Shown here: positions 12,886 to 25,534 of the stretch, in pieces
Position numbering within the stretch: the first letter of the stretch is position 1
Layout: the number at the start of each line of letters is the position of its first letter
Made by a program: the position numbers and the translations under genes
Notes under the pieces: model-generated
Seen by the model: the letters and a program-made list of their open reading frames with translations, nothing else
Told to the model about the DNA's origin: nothing
Databases searched by the model: none
Assembly: GCF_901709675.1 (NCBI RefSeq)
Contig: NC_051095.1
Location: forward strand, 989,001 to 1,053,000
Source: Syngnathus acus
Lineage: Eukaryota; Chordata; Actinopteri; Syngnathiformes; Syngnathidae
DNA length: 64,000 nt
Direction of reading: 5' to 3'

Positions 12886-15800
12886 ATGGCGGCGGAGCTG
12901 CATCCCCGGAGTGGAAAGCTGGTCGGCCTGTCCAACTCCAACCGCACCGCCCGGCGCAACCAGCCGGTTCAGGAGTTCAACCACGGCCTGGTGCTCAGCA
13001 AGGAGCCGCTGAGGGACCGGGACGTCTTCACTGTCCGTATCGACAAGAAGGTACAAAGTAGCGCTAGACTGCCCCCCGCCATTGCCGCCACCGCCGCTGC
13101 TGCCTGCTCGGAGCGGGGCGGGCGGGGGTTGATGAAACGGGGAATGCTTGGACAGTGCTCGCTGGGACGGACGGGGTGGACGGTCCGCGTCTCCCTCCCC
13201 GCTGCCTCCTTGACAGCGGCTCTTCACTACGTCGCTTTTGTTGTTTGAGCCATAATCATCTTGCAGTGTAAATGTTTGCGTTGGTCACTTTGCCATCGAT
13301 CCAGTGTGTTAGTTAGCCATGCTAATGAGGTGCTTGCTGGCGAACAAACTCGGGGAGGATCTCAATTGAGCTCGCTAATGCAGCTCGGCTTTGCATTTGT
13401 TGTCTCTCGTTAGCTCCTCGGCTTACGTCTTGGTCAATGGACCTTTTTATCATGACGTCACCCCCGTACTTCCGGGTGGCAGGAGCTCCGACGGCACATC
13501 GCTTAACGAACTCTTGAGTGATTGGGAAAACAACGTTGTTCTTATTCATTAAAAAAAAAAAAAATCTGCTCCTGTTTTTGGTATCGTGTCAAGTGAGGTC
13601 AAAATGTTGGAGGCAAACGCAATCCGTGTACAATTTGCATTTCAACAGTTGATTGCCTTTTTTTTGTTGCTTGGATTATTGGCACGAGCCTTCTCATTTG
13701 GTGACTATTGTATACGTATTTATATGATATTTGTGAAAATGCCCTCCACAACATAGATGATGTCAATTTGGTTCCTAGTCTGACTCTTTAGAGGAGTTAA
13801 GAGTGGATCAATGGCATTTCGGTTGATTTCAACGTGGAGAAAAACTCGATTTTACATGTCAACCAATTAATCGACAAATTTACCCACAGAACAAATGAAA
13901 CTTGGAAGTCGAGGTACAACATGTGGATTGTTGGCACCCCTGTCTTAATAAAGAGAAAAATAAGCCACACTGGCCACAGAAGATCTCACAAGAGTGAAGA
14001 TCTTCTCTACATTTTTGGACATCTGACCTTGTGGGTGATAATGAATCCAGCCCATGTGATTTTCCTCGGCCTCTTGCGCATATAACCCGTCAGAAAATCG
14101 ATGGCGTTCCATCAAAGTGCATCCAGACAGGCCCTGTTATTCATCCCACTCAGCTCCACAGGAAGTGGAGGCAATTTTCATTTTGGGACGACAGGGAACA
14201 CCTGCAACTCCCTTAGTCCCTGAAAATATCATCTCATTTTTGTGCTCAAGAAAAGTCACGATAAATGCTGCTGCAGTGAGCTTTTAATTCTTTCTTGCTT
14301 TTTTGAGATCTTGTGGTTTGTTGGCGGTCCTTGAACGCACCTCGTTGTTATGTTTCTGCTTTGTGCAATTAGTTCCTAGTCTCCGCCGTCAATTTCCATG
14401 CATTCCCCGACTTTCATTGTCGTGCGTAAACGCCCAAAAGTCATTTTTACGACTTCCACCGTTTACATAAAGCGCTTGAGTTCTTCTTGATTTGTGACGT
14501 CGCATCAGTTTCACGCTAGTCAAGTGAGCTCCCTCAGTCGGCGCAAAGTCGATACCTTCTAAATGATTCAATGGAAAATTGATTCTAAAAAAGATTCGAT
14601 TGATGAGCGCTGTGTTTATGTAACATTGATGCACGCTAAATGGTCCCAAATTAAGAATGAGTAGTCTCGCCCGATCCTCGATTCATTCATACCTCGATGA
14701 GTTCACAACTTTCGTCTGCTGTGTTTGAGTGCCTCGCATCGGCGTCGGCCTCAATGTCATGCTCAAGGTCATTTTCCTGCGTGTGTGCGTGTCGCCAGCC
14801 GATTTGGCTTGAGCTGTGCAGCCGGCACCACGTTGGTAAGTGTTAGCCAACTTATCCTATGCGTACAGGATTGAGGATGTTTTGAAATCATTTTCTTCAT
14901 GATTGAAAAGACTTTGGCGGTGTGGTAACCTTGCAAAGGCATTTTAAGGCCTCTCGCTGCATCCAAGTCACAACTGCATCGTAGTGGAGTGCAGTTTCAA
15001 ATTGCAGAGGTTCTATTTATATCTTCCGCTATATATATCGTTATGTTCAATAGCACAATTTGTCGGACGGAGACAGATATGAGTATTCACGCTTATGTAA
15101 TACTCGCCGATACCTCGAGTGCTTTTGACCTATAGAATGATGAAAACAAACAAAGAGCTTTCCCTCCAATGCTGATGATGGGTGGCCAATGTGTCAAACC
15201 AAGTAGCGCCAACTAGTGTCTAGGAGGACTCGTATGATGTCAAATTGTTTATTTATTTATGGCTGGTTTGTTATAAAAAAAACAAATGGGAATAGGACCG
15301 GGGAAATTTTTTAATGGTAATTGCGTTATTGGAGAGGAAAAAAAAGGCAATTCTTTTTTTTAATCTTTGAGCCATTTTAGGCAGACAAAACATTTGGGTG
15401 GCCGTTTGATTTCAACTTATGCCCAGCTGGCATTTTTGACATCTTCTGCATTTTTTTCACTTTGTGATACTGTCCCGAATATGCTAAAAATGTTTCTTCT
15501 ATTATACTGCTGCGGTCCCCACCACCAAGACGCCTTCTTTTTTTTTTTTTTTCCTACGCAAGCTACCTTCCTCCCTCACTAAAAATATCTCCGCGGATCA
15601 TCAAACAAATTGCTTTTATCCACCTGCACGTTTTAGTCCAGCCGCAGCTTAGCAGTGACTCGCAGGCTCCAGCGTGATCCGAGCAAAAAGAAAATGTTTC
15701 TCCTATCCTGCGCCGGTTGCTCGTGTTTCTCAGCGTTGCCTTCTCGCAACCCGTCGCAGGTGAACTCGTGGAGCGGCTCCATCGAGATCGGCGTGACCAC

Positions 15801-18800
15801 GCTGGACCCCGCCCTGCTGGACTTCCCGAGCAGCGCCACGGGCCTGAAAGGCGGCTCCTGGATCGTGTCGGGCTGCTCGGTCCTCCGCGACGGCCGCTCG
15901 GTGCTGGAGGAGTACGGCCGCGACCTGGATCAGCTGGCCGAGGGCGACCGCGTGGGCATCCAGCGCAGCTCCCGCGGAGAGCTCCACCTATGGGTCAACG
16001 GCCAGGACTGCGGCGCGGCCGCCAGCGGCTTGCCCGCCAAGCTGTGGGCGGTGGTGGACCTGTACGGCAAGTGCACGCAGGTGACGGTGGTCAGCTGCGA
16101 GCCGCCGCTCGCCTCCGCCGAGCGAGAGATCGTCCTTCGGGAGGAGGAGGAAGAGGACGAGGAAGAGGAGGACGATGGGGTGGTCTGCCGGCTGCGGGAG
16201 GATGCGGGCATCGCCGCGCTGATGAATGTGGCAGCGATGAATGGAGTCATGATAGGAGACCAAGGTAAGGGAAGAGAAGGGAAGGGAAAGCCTCGAGCCA
16301 CACGTCGTTCCATATTTTCAACAAAAAGGAGCAACCCGACAGAATCCGAGCTCGGCAAACGTGCATATGGGCCAAAATTCGTACAAGCAAAAAACAAAGT
16401 TGATACAAAATAGCATTCAAACTTGAATCAAAATTCAAAGGCTTTTGTGAAGTTTCAGTGTAAAGTAATTTCTTAATTACATCAATGCAAAAATTCGTAC
16501 GAGCGAAAAGCAAACAGTTGACGAAAAATAACATTCAAACTTGAATCAAAATTCAAAGGCTTTTGTGAATTTTCAGTGTAAAATGATTTCTTCATTATAT
16601 CAATGCAAAAATTCATATGAGCCAAAATTAGTCCGAGCAAAAGACAAACAGTTGATGAGAAATAACATTCCAACTTGAATAGAAATTCAAAGGCTTTTGT
16701 GAATTTTCAGTGTAAAATGATTTCTTAATGCAATCGATGGGTAGCAAAAATGCTAATGTATGCCTTCCCCCCCCCCCTTCTTGTTGTCATCAGTGCCTGA
16801 GCTTAGTTGCGGTCACAGCAGACCAGACAAGTTCCCCAACAACCTGGAGCCAGACGCAGGTATGAAAACCTGCCGCTGCCGCCGCCGTGGTGACACGGAC
16901 TCTACTGATTTTGCTCTTCCCGCTTCTTGTCAGTTCTCACCGAGCACCAGCTCTTTGACGTGTTCAACAACGCGATCGTGTCTTTTTACCGAGCCGAGGA
17001 TGAGGGCGGAGGGGAAGAAGGCGGCGGCGCCGGCAGTGGCAGCACAGGCACGGGCACGGGAGGGAGCTCGGCCACAGGAAGTGACAACTCCTCGTCGAGG
17101 AGCGGCAACAGAGGAAGCACCTTGAGCAATGACAGCGGGGTGGGAGCGGGGGATGCTGGGAACACTAGCAGCAGCCCCGCCGGTAACGGAGGGGGAGGAG
17201 GAGCCTCTGCGACGGCGGCGGCGGGCGGCTTGACCACGAACGACGCGTTGCTCTTCCACGAGAAATGCGGCACCTTGATCAAACTGAGCAATAACAACAA
17301 GACAGCGGAGAGGAGGCGGCCGCTGGACGAGTTCAACAACGGCGTGGTCATGACCAACCGCCCGTTGCGGCACAACGAGATGTTTGAGGTGAACATTTCT
17401 TATTTTTAATTATTTTTAATTATTCTTAATTATTTTATATGTGTGTGTGTATATATATATAATTTATTATACTTTTCTTTATTATTTTTATTATATATAA
17501 TTTATTATACATTTATTTATTATTTTTAGTTCCCATATTTAAAAAAAAAAAAAAAGCATTAAAAAAACTATTACTATTTCATCAAATGATTTAAATAATA
17601 TGTTTATTATGAATTTGGGAAAATGTTTTTTTTATCAGATCCGCATCGATAAACTGGTGGACAAGTGGTCGGGCTCCATTGAGATCGGCGTGACCACGCA
17701 CATCCCAAGCAATCTGGATTATCCTGCCACCATGACCAATCTGCGTTCAGGTACCGCACGCGTGCACGCGACAAGGGTCGCCGAGCGAGCCAGCGAATGA
17801 TGTCACCCTCATCATTGGCAGGCACAATCATGATGAGCGGCTGCGGCATCCTGACCAACGGCAAAGGCACGCGACGGGAGTACTGCGAGTTTAGCCTGGA
17901 TGAACTACAGGTTTGCTCGCACGCACGCACGCACGCACGCACTTTATAGTAGAGAAGATGTTTTTTTATACTCCCAGGCTGCTTGCTTGATTTGTTAACA
18001 AAAAATGCTGCATTTGTTTGATATACATAATGAATTTCTGATCTTGTCGTTTCCCAGTTTTATTTGTAAAGTCAATATTTGCAAATACAATATTGACAAA
18101 TATTTGGTCAGATTTTTTATGAATTTATTTTTACTCATAAACCCATCTCGGTGTAAGATAATGACATTCAAACACCTCCACTCTCCCAAAAAGGATTTTT
18201 GAGTCAAACTGACATATAATAGTCAAATGTTTTTTCTGTCACTTTGTTTTTTGCAAATATTGAGGTATCCCCCCCAAAAATGTCATTTGTTTTTATATAT
18301 TTTTAAATGAATTCGACAATTAATGGGTTCTCAGAATCATTTGTTTTATAGATTTTTTTTAATTAATTGGACAATTAATGGGTTATCAGAGCCATTTGTT
18401 TTTATATATTTTTTCAAATGAATAGGACGACGAATGGGTTATCCGAATCATTTGTTTTTAATATATATTTTTTCAATTCATTGGACCTTTAATGGGTTAT
18501 CAGAACCATTTGTTTTTATACATTTTTTAACATGAATTGAACAATTTTGCTCTGTCAACATGGTACCCGTTTAAGAACGGGCATGAAGGTGTCTTTGCGT
18601 TTCTTGTCAGGAGGGCGATCACATCGGACTGATGCGCAAAGCCAGCGGGGCGCTTCATTTCTACATCAACGGCATCGACCAAGGTGAGATGAACTCACGG
18701 CCTTGTGAAACAAACGCCACCGTCGGAACGGGTCCAGAGTCTGTAAGGAGGTCCTGTCCTTTTGAAGGTGTGGCGGCAGCGCAGACCCCCGGCGTGGTTT

Positions 18801-21800
18801 ACGGGGTGGTGGACCTCTACGGCATGGCCGTCAAGGTCACCATTGTCCACAACCACAACCACAGCGAGCGCCTCCGCCGCAACAACGCCATCATGCGGGC
18901 CATGTCGCCTGACGTGGGCCGGCCCAGGCCCGCCCTCACCCCGGACGCCGACGCGGCTGAGCGCCTGCTCTTCCACGCCAACTGCGGCCAGAAAGCCGCC
19001 ATCATCAGCGACGGCAGGACGGCGCTCAGGCCACAGTGAGCTGCTCACTTTCTTTTATTAAATGAAATGAAATATGAATTATTATTGATGTAAATGTTCT
19101 CACACGGAATTTGCCTCTCGCCAGTGCCACGGACGACTTCAATCACGGCGTGGTGCTGAGCAGCAGGCCGCTGCGCTCCAACGAAGTGTTTCAGGTTCGG
19201 ATCGACAAGATGGTGGACAAGTGGGCGGGCTCCATTGAAATCGGTGTCACCACGCACAACCCCGCCTACCTGCAGCTCCCCTCCACCATGACCAACCTGC
19301 GCTCAGGTAAATCTAAAAAAAAAAAAAAAAAGGTCTTAGCAATGGTCTTGATTGTTCCAAACTGTCTTGTTTTTTTTTTTCTTATCTCTAGGGACATGGA
19401 TGATGACAGGAAACGGTGTGATGCACAATGGAACAACAATTCTGGATGAATACGGACACAACCTCGATCGCCTCAAAGTGTGTAAAAAAAAAAAATCTAT
19501 ATTGGGCGGGGTTGTCCATTAAATATTTTAAAGACAGATGATTATTTTTTTCCATTTCTGCTGATTTCTTTTTTTTTTTTTTACACAATAGCTTCTTTCA
19601 ACATACCGTAATTTTCGGACTATAAGTCGCACCGGAGTATAAGTCGCACCAGCCATAAAATGCCCAAAAAAGTGAAAAAAAAACCCCCATATATATGTAT
19701 ATAAATCGCTCCTGAGTATAAGTCGCCCCCCCACCCAAACTATGAAAAAAACCCGCGACTTATAGTCCGAAAATTACGGTAATAGAAACTCAAGCATGCT
19801 GCCCAAAATCTGCCATTTTTACAAATGTATTTCTCTGTTGTTAAACATATTCCATAGTCATGTCAAATATTCAAATCAAATATTTGGCCTGTCACTCATA
19901 CCTTTATGATCTCAAGCATTATTCATGGTATATTATTGTCAGTTAATCAATCATCCGAATTCTTTACAGCGCATTTTTAATTTTTTCCCTATCTGAATCT
20001 TCTAACGATTGTCTCCCCCAGGCGGGCGACACCGTCGGCGTGGTGCGCAAAGAAGACGGCAGCTTGCACTTCTTTGTCAACGGCGTGGCTCAGGGCCCGG
20101 CGGCTTGGAACGTGCCCCCCAGCGTCTACGCCGTGGTGGACCTCTACGGCCAGGCCGCTCAGGCCACCATCATGGACGACATGGGTGAGGGCGGGAGGCC
20201 CACCACCGGCGCACGACTCGTCCGCTCGTTCCGGTCGAGCATTGCCCTTTGTTTGTGCTCCTCAGTGGACCTCCCCCCGCTTCCCGAGGACAGCTCCGAA
20301 GGACCGGCGGCCGTGTCCCCCGGGAGCCCTTGCTCGGTTCTGGGCGCCGCCACCGACCTGCGTTTCCACCACCTGCACGGCACCAACGCCGTCATCACCA
20401 ACGGGGGGCGCACGGCCCTGCGCCAGAACTGCCGCAGCGAGTTCAACGACGCCATCGTCATTTCCAACAGGCGAGGGCGGCGAAGAGACACCACGGCGTT
20501 TCCGTCCCGTCCGCGCGCTAAGTCGCGTCCCTCGACCTCTCGTTGCAGGTGCCTTCGAGACGGAGAGCTTTTTGAAATCATCATTCAGAAGATGGTAGAC
20601 CGCTGGTCGGGTTCAATCGAAGCAGGTCGGGAGCTTGCGGGATCCGGAAGGTTGCCCTTGGAGCTTCTCCAACACCAGACGTGTGCGTCTTTGCGTGCAG
20701 GCGTGACTGCCATCAGGCCGGAAGAGCTTGAGTTTCCCAACACCATGACTGACATTGACTACGACACATGGATGCTCAGGTATGCCGAGCAAAGTTTCAA
20801 AAGGCAAATTGGGCTCGGCTCCCGTCACTTGACTTTGGTCTGGTTCGTCTCAGCGGGACGGCCATCATGCAGGACGGCAACACCATGCGCAACAACTACG
20901 GCTGCGATCTGGACTCGCTGACGTCGGGCTCGCGCATCGGCATGATGCGCTCGCCAATCGGCGACCTTCATTATTACATCAATGGCGTGGACCAGGGGGT
21001 CGCCTGCTCCGGTCTGCCGCCAGGTCTGACGAAGAGAAAATTCCTCTTGGTTTTGTTTTGAGTAGTATTGGACAATTTCTCCCTCCCCCCCTCAGATGTG
21101 TTTGCGGTGATCGACCTGTACGGTCAGTGCGTTCAGGTGTCCATCACCAGCTCCTCTGGCCCTCTGGACAACAGCTTGTGCACCAGCAACATCACCGAGA
21201 AGAGCTTCCCAATCCACTCTCCAGGTGGGAATGACACGGCATCTCGGAGCCAAACGATTTGCTGACTGCCTCGTCGTGTGTGTGTGTGCGTGTGCGTGTT
21301 TGCATAGCGGCAGGAGTCGCCCACAGGTTCCACGGCAAACACGGTAAGAACGTGGTGCTGCTCGGCGAGGGCTGCCAGGCCATCCGAGCGGGGGGTTACG
21401 CCCACGGCATCGTTTTCAGCGCCAAGGAGCTCAAAGTGGATGAGCTGTTTGAGGTGCCCGCTTCGTCAGCCGCTTAAAGTACCTCGTTGGGAACGAACGT
21501 AAAATGACTTTTTTTTCTTTTTTTTTCTGCAGGTGAGGATCGACGAGCTGGACGAGCAGTGGTGCGGTTCGCTGCACGTGGGCCTGAGTACGCTGCCGCC
21601 CCCCGAGCTCCCGTCGTGCCCGCTGTCCGGCTTCTCCCCCTCCCTCCCGCAGCTCCGCTCCAAGGTCACCTGGCTGCTCTGCGGCTCCGAGGTCCGGCGC
21701 AACGGCGTGCTGCAGCGGCAGAACTACGGCTGCTCCTTGGACCGGCTGACGGTGAGCCACGCGACGCTCGCCTTGTTGTCGGTCGGTCGGACACGCGTGA

Positions 21801-23691
21801 ACACATTTGTGGCTTAGGTCGGCAACCGTGTGGGCGTGAAGAGATGCGGCGACGACACCATGCACGTCTTTATTGACGGCGAGGACATGGGCCCCGCGGC
21901 CACTGCCGTCGCCAAGGTAACCTTTAAAAAACGGACACGCTTTACACACGCACTCTTGGGACGTGCAATCAGTTCCTTTTGTTTTCTGTAAATAGATTTT
22001 TTATGTAATATACATTGATAATATATATTCTATAATACATACTATATTATGTATAATAATATATATATTTTTTTATATATTAATTTGTTTTTTTTTTCTT
22101 TCCCCCCCAAGAATGTGTACGCAGTCTTGGACCTGTACGGGCAGATTACGGCGGTGTCCATCGTCAGCTCCACGCTGCTTGAGGACGCGGAAGGCGTCAA
22201 AGTGCCGTCACTCTCCTCTGGAAGCTGCAGTGAAGGAGAGGATGACGGCACGCCCGTCACAGAGGTGCACCACAATAGAAAAAATAAAAAAAATTTGGGC
22301 CACCACCAGTTATGAAAACAAAAGTACTGCCGTACCTCATGTAAGTGAAACCTTAGTTGTTGGTTCCAGGCGGAAAGTGAGCCGTGCGCGCCGGTGCCCA
22401 CCGCCATGGCCTTCCTGGAAAACCACGGCAAGAACATCCAGCTGTCCAACCAGAAGCTGACGGCGGCCAGAGTGTCCAGCTACAACCAGGGCCTGCTGGT
22501 CACCGCTCAACCTCTCAACCAGCAGCAGCTCTTCCAGGTATCTGTCAACCGGGCGCCGCCGCTCTTCCACGTCGCTGATGTCCTCTTTGATGTCCAGTTT
22601 CAGATCGACCGCCTCAATCCGTCGTGGACGTCGTCGCTTTCGCTGGGGGTGATCGGTCACTCCCCGGACCGGCTCAACTTCCCTTCCACGGCGTGTTGCC
22701 TCAAACGATCGGCGTGGCTGCTGCAGAGGGACTCCGTTTTCCACAATTCCCTCAAAGTAGACGCACCAAAAAAAAAAAAAAAAGTCCCAGATTACCGATC
22801 GGCAAATTTAGCGCGATTCGTCTTCCTCCTCAGATATGTGAGAACTACGGTCCTAACTTGGACACGTGTCCTGAGGGGACGGTGTTGGGTCTGCTGGTGG
22901 ACGCCAACAGTTGTCTCCACCTCTACGTCAACGGCATGGACCAGGGTGTGGCGGCGCAGGACATTCCCTCCCCTTGCTACCCCTTCATCGACCTCTACGG
23001 CCAATGCGAACAGGTACGCACGCACGTGTGAGACATGGCATCGAAACGGGCGTCAATCAACACCTCAACTCTTTGTGTCAACCTGTCAGGTTACCATAGT
23101 AACAAACAACGTGCCGGCCGTGGGTGGAGAAGGTGGCGACGCCCGCTGTCAGTGCGACATGGAAAAGGCCGACATGGTTGACGGTACATGACTGAAAATG
23201 TTTTGGAAATGTCGACTGATTCGTGGTATTTTTTTCTTATTATATTATCTTTAATTTGGAATGTTATATGTTGAATATTTTATATTTATATACATTTATT
23301 TTGTATTTATTTATATTATATTTATATATATTTGTTTGTTTTTTCTAGTTCTTGTGTACTACTTTTTCCCCTCCCTTTTTGAAACACAACACAAAACAAA
23401 TATATATATATATACACTACCGTTCAAAAGTTTGGGGTCACAAAATTGTTTGGGTGACCCCAAACTTTTGAACGGAAGTGTAAATATTATTATAATAAAA
23501 TATTATGAATTAAATATTATAAATTATATCATATTTGTATAAGATTATATATAATCTATGAATATAAGTATACATATATATTATAAGATTTTTTACACAG
23601 AAGATTATATATAAAATCTATAAATAATTATCTAAATAAATATATACACTACCGTTCAAATGTTTGGGGTCACCAAACTTTTGAGCGGTAG

Positions 23692-23723
<32 letters not shown>

Positions 23724-25346
23724 TAAGCCGAAAAATCGGCTAGCTAAAAAAATAAAAAAATATATATATTTTTTTATTTTATTTTTTTTTTAGCCGATTT
23801 TTCGCTCTGTTGTAAATTTAAAACAGACACATGGGCTACTCGTGTTGTCCTTGGATAATATTTGCAGTTATCCAAACCTTAGCTTTTGAAAGGCCTCGTC
23901 AATCAACCCAAAGAGTGGTGGCAAAGACCTCATTTTCCTTTATTTTGTTGCTCCCGCAGGAATCAAAGAGAGCGTGTGCTGGACACCCCCTCCCGAGGTC
24001 AACCCCAACAAGTCCTGCGAGTACCAGGCACTGTGCTCCCGCTTCAAGGACCTCCTCACCATACCAGGTGATTGACAAGTCAAGCACCGTAGCTCGGGTA
24101 CAAACACTTCTTTTCATCATGCGTAACCGTCGTCACTTTGTCCACGGCGTCAGATGGCTACTTCAGCGAAGACGCCAAGTACAACCTGTGCTACTGCGAG
24201 TCCTGCCACAAGCTGCGAGGGGACGAGGCTTATTACAAGAGGGGAGAGCCGCCACGGGACTACGCGCTGCCTTTTGGATGGTGCTGCTTCGCTCTCAGGT
24301 GACCAGGATTTCAGTCTCTTTTACTTGGCTAAAAGCGTTTTGGCTCAGGGCTCGACTTGACTGTGAGCATCTTTTTTCTCCAGGCCTCTTTCATGAGTTT
24401 ATTTTTTTAGTAATTCTGCTGAACTCCGATTTAAAATCTTGATTGTCATCGCTTCATTTTTATGATTATTTTGCCAGATGCCGCTTGTTTTGGAACGGAT
24501 CGACGGCATTGCCATTCACTTCAGAGGGCAAAGTTGATTTGAGTCACGCTGTACTGTAAAAATCCACAAATCATTTCTTGTGACTCGCTCGATCCGGCTC
24601 GATGCAGCAACTCGCATGAAATTGAGAGGTCGAACTCACGGCTCGCCTTTCTCATTGGTAGGATCAAGCCGCACTGCGAGGTTTCCACGGCACTGAAGAA
24701 ATGGCACATCGCCTACCACGGCACCAGCGTCGGGGCCCTGCGCCGCACACTGGACCACAGCCAGCTGCTTCCTGGTGCGCAGTCACGACACACGCCCGCC
24801 CGCCCGCCTCTTTCCGCCCCACCTCACGCTTGACCGTACCGATGAATTGTCACCGCAGGGACGTCATCCATCTTCTCTGTGGCTCCGGCCAAGGCGGAGG
24901 GGCCCGACGGCTACGGTGATCGGGAGGAGAACAGCGCCCCCGCTAGGGAGGTGCCCCGAGTGAGACTCTCGCCCACCATGCGCTACTCCGGTTTGGAGAC
25001 GTTTGCTCCTAAAGTGCAGTAAGTTGACTTTTGATAGTCCCCCAATTCCTTCAAAATGCACTCCTAAAAGGAGGGCGCCCCTACAGTTAGCCACAAACTA
25101 ACCCACCCGCTTTGGCGCCTTCTCCCCCCGTGCAGATTTCGGGACCCCCGCTCTCACCGCTGCCACCAGGCCCAGGTGGGCTTCCAGGTGTGCGTGCGGC
25201 CAGGCTCCTACAAGGCGGGGCCGCAGCAGACGCCGGGCCACGGCGGCGAGCCCCTGGACCCGCGCTTCAGCAACTCCGAGATCGAGTGGATCACCAAAGA
25301 GGAGGGCGGCACGCTGCTCTACGGCCTGCTGGTGCGAGTGGAGTGA
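12886..25346 (+). CDS. neurl4: Neuralized-like protein 4 (six NHR domains)
   Basis: NEURL4 is a centrosomal adaptor and HERC2 partner that restrains CP110. I resolve 29 coding exons: 12886-13050, 15760-16264, 16794-16859, 16934-17388, 17639-17750, 17822-17910, 18611-18683, 18768-19035, 19125-19306, 19392-19477, 20022-20184, 20266-20470, 20549-20625, 20701-20779, 20854-21023, 21096-21224, 21308-21453, 21533-21751, 21818-21916, 22112-22264, 22370-22537, 22598-22756, 22834-23013, 23090-23183, 23960-24067, 24154-24298, 24662-24774, 24859-25018, 25136-25346. Phases close to 1592 aa, near human NEURL4. Six Neuralized repeats recur with W(S/A)GSIEIGVTT-like and VVDLYG-like motifs. An acidic run (16141-16180) and a Gly/Ser-rich linker (17000-17230) separate NHR1 from NHR2. 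A Cys-rich tail ([22 protein letters not shown]) follows NHR6. Intron 12 is GC-AG; intron 1 is 2.7 kb. Confidence 0.95.
13051..15759 (+). other. neurl4: neurl4 intron 1
   Basis: Largest neurl4 intron. The first ~150 bases stay CpG-rich and are likely still promoter-proximal. The rest is ordinary AT-rich intron with poly(A)/(T) runs (13550, 15540) and no convincing exon on either strand. The acceptor at 15757-15759 (CAG) fits the phase-0 donor at 13051. Confidence 0.6.
16369..16735. repeat. Three tandem copies of a ~118-bp unit in neurl4 intron 2
   Basis: Three adjacent imperfect copies each carry AACATTCAAACTTGAATCAA-like sequence, AATTCAAAGGCTTTTGTGAA and TTTCAGTGTAAARTRATTTC. Copies start near 16373, 16491 and 16606 and differ by point changes. 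They fill most of the 529-bp intron between exons 2 and 3. Confidence 0.85.
18275..18545. repeat. ~60-bp tandem repeat in neurl4 intron 6
   Basis: Four to five degenerate units share ATTAATGGGTTATCAGA-like sequence followed by CATTTGTTTTTATATATTTT. Units are about 58-65 bp. The array lies in the 700-bp intron between exons 6 and 7. Confidence 0.8.
19606..19779. mobile_element. Palindromic TA-flanked MITE, copy 1 (neurl4 intron 10)
   Basis: Terminal inverted repeats begin CCGTAATTTTCGGACTATAA and end with its reverse complement. A TA dinucleotide flanks both ends (19604-19605, 19780-19781). The interior repeats ATAAGTCGC-type motifs. It is about 174 bp with no coding capacity and is nearly identical to the copies at 40261 and 46482. 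Confidence 0.85.
20471..20548 (+). other. neurl4: Short GC-AG intron of neurl4 (intron 12)
   Basis: Exon 12 ends TCCAACAG followed by GCGAGG, and no usable GT donor lies nearby. The acceptor is CTCGTTGCAG. Splicing gives ISNR then CLRDGELFE, which aligns with [15 protein letters not shown] of the third NHR repeat. The intron is 78 nt, a multiple of three, and has no stop in the coding frame. Confidence 0.75.
23415..23480. mobile_element. Tc1/mariner-derived palindrome, copy A (neurl4 intron 24)
   Basis: CACTACCGTTCAAAAGTTTG and its near reverse complement face each other around a short spacer, with TA on each side. This is the well-known terminal repeat of fish Tc1-like transposons; internal sequence is gone. 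Confidence 0.8.
23647..23691. mobile_element. Tc1/mariner-derived palindrome, copy B (neurl4 intron 24)
   Basis: A shorter palindrome with the same end (CACTACCGTTCAAATG) and an almost abutting inverted arm ending CGGTAG, flanked by TA. It lies 170 bp from copy A in AT-rich sequence. Confidence 0.75.
23729..23804. repeat. AT-rich inverted repeat (hairpin)
   Basis: The left arm CGAAAAATCGGCTA and the right arm TAGCCGATTTTTCG are perfect reverse complements. Further A-rich/T-rich pairing towards the centre extends the stem to nearly the whole 76 bp. It is probably a small palindromic element remnant. Confidence 0.7.
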
Positions 25347-25496
25347 GCGTTCCCGAGACTTTTGAGAAAGTGACTAGCAAATCCAAGCCCTGCCTTTGAG
25401 CAACAGACTCTTGTGGGATCCACTCGATCGGAATGATTGTTTTTCATCTTGGCGGTCGCGAAGAAGAAAGGACACTGCCTGCACTTTATGTTTCGG

Positions 25497-25534
<38 letters not shown>

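Noticed and set aside
17911-17945. GCAC/CACG tandem array as a possible regulatory element
   Set aside because: It is a simple (GCAC)n microsatellite just after the neurl4 exon 6 donor, with nothing to suggest function.
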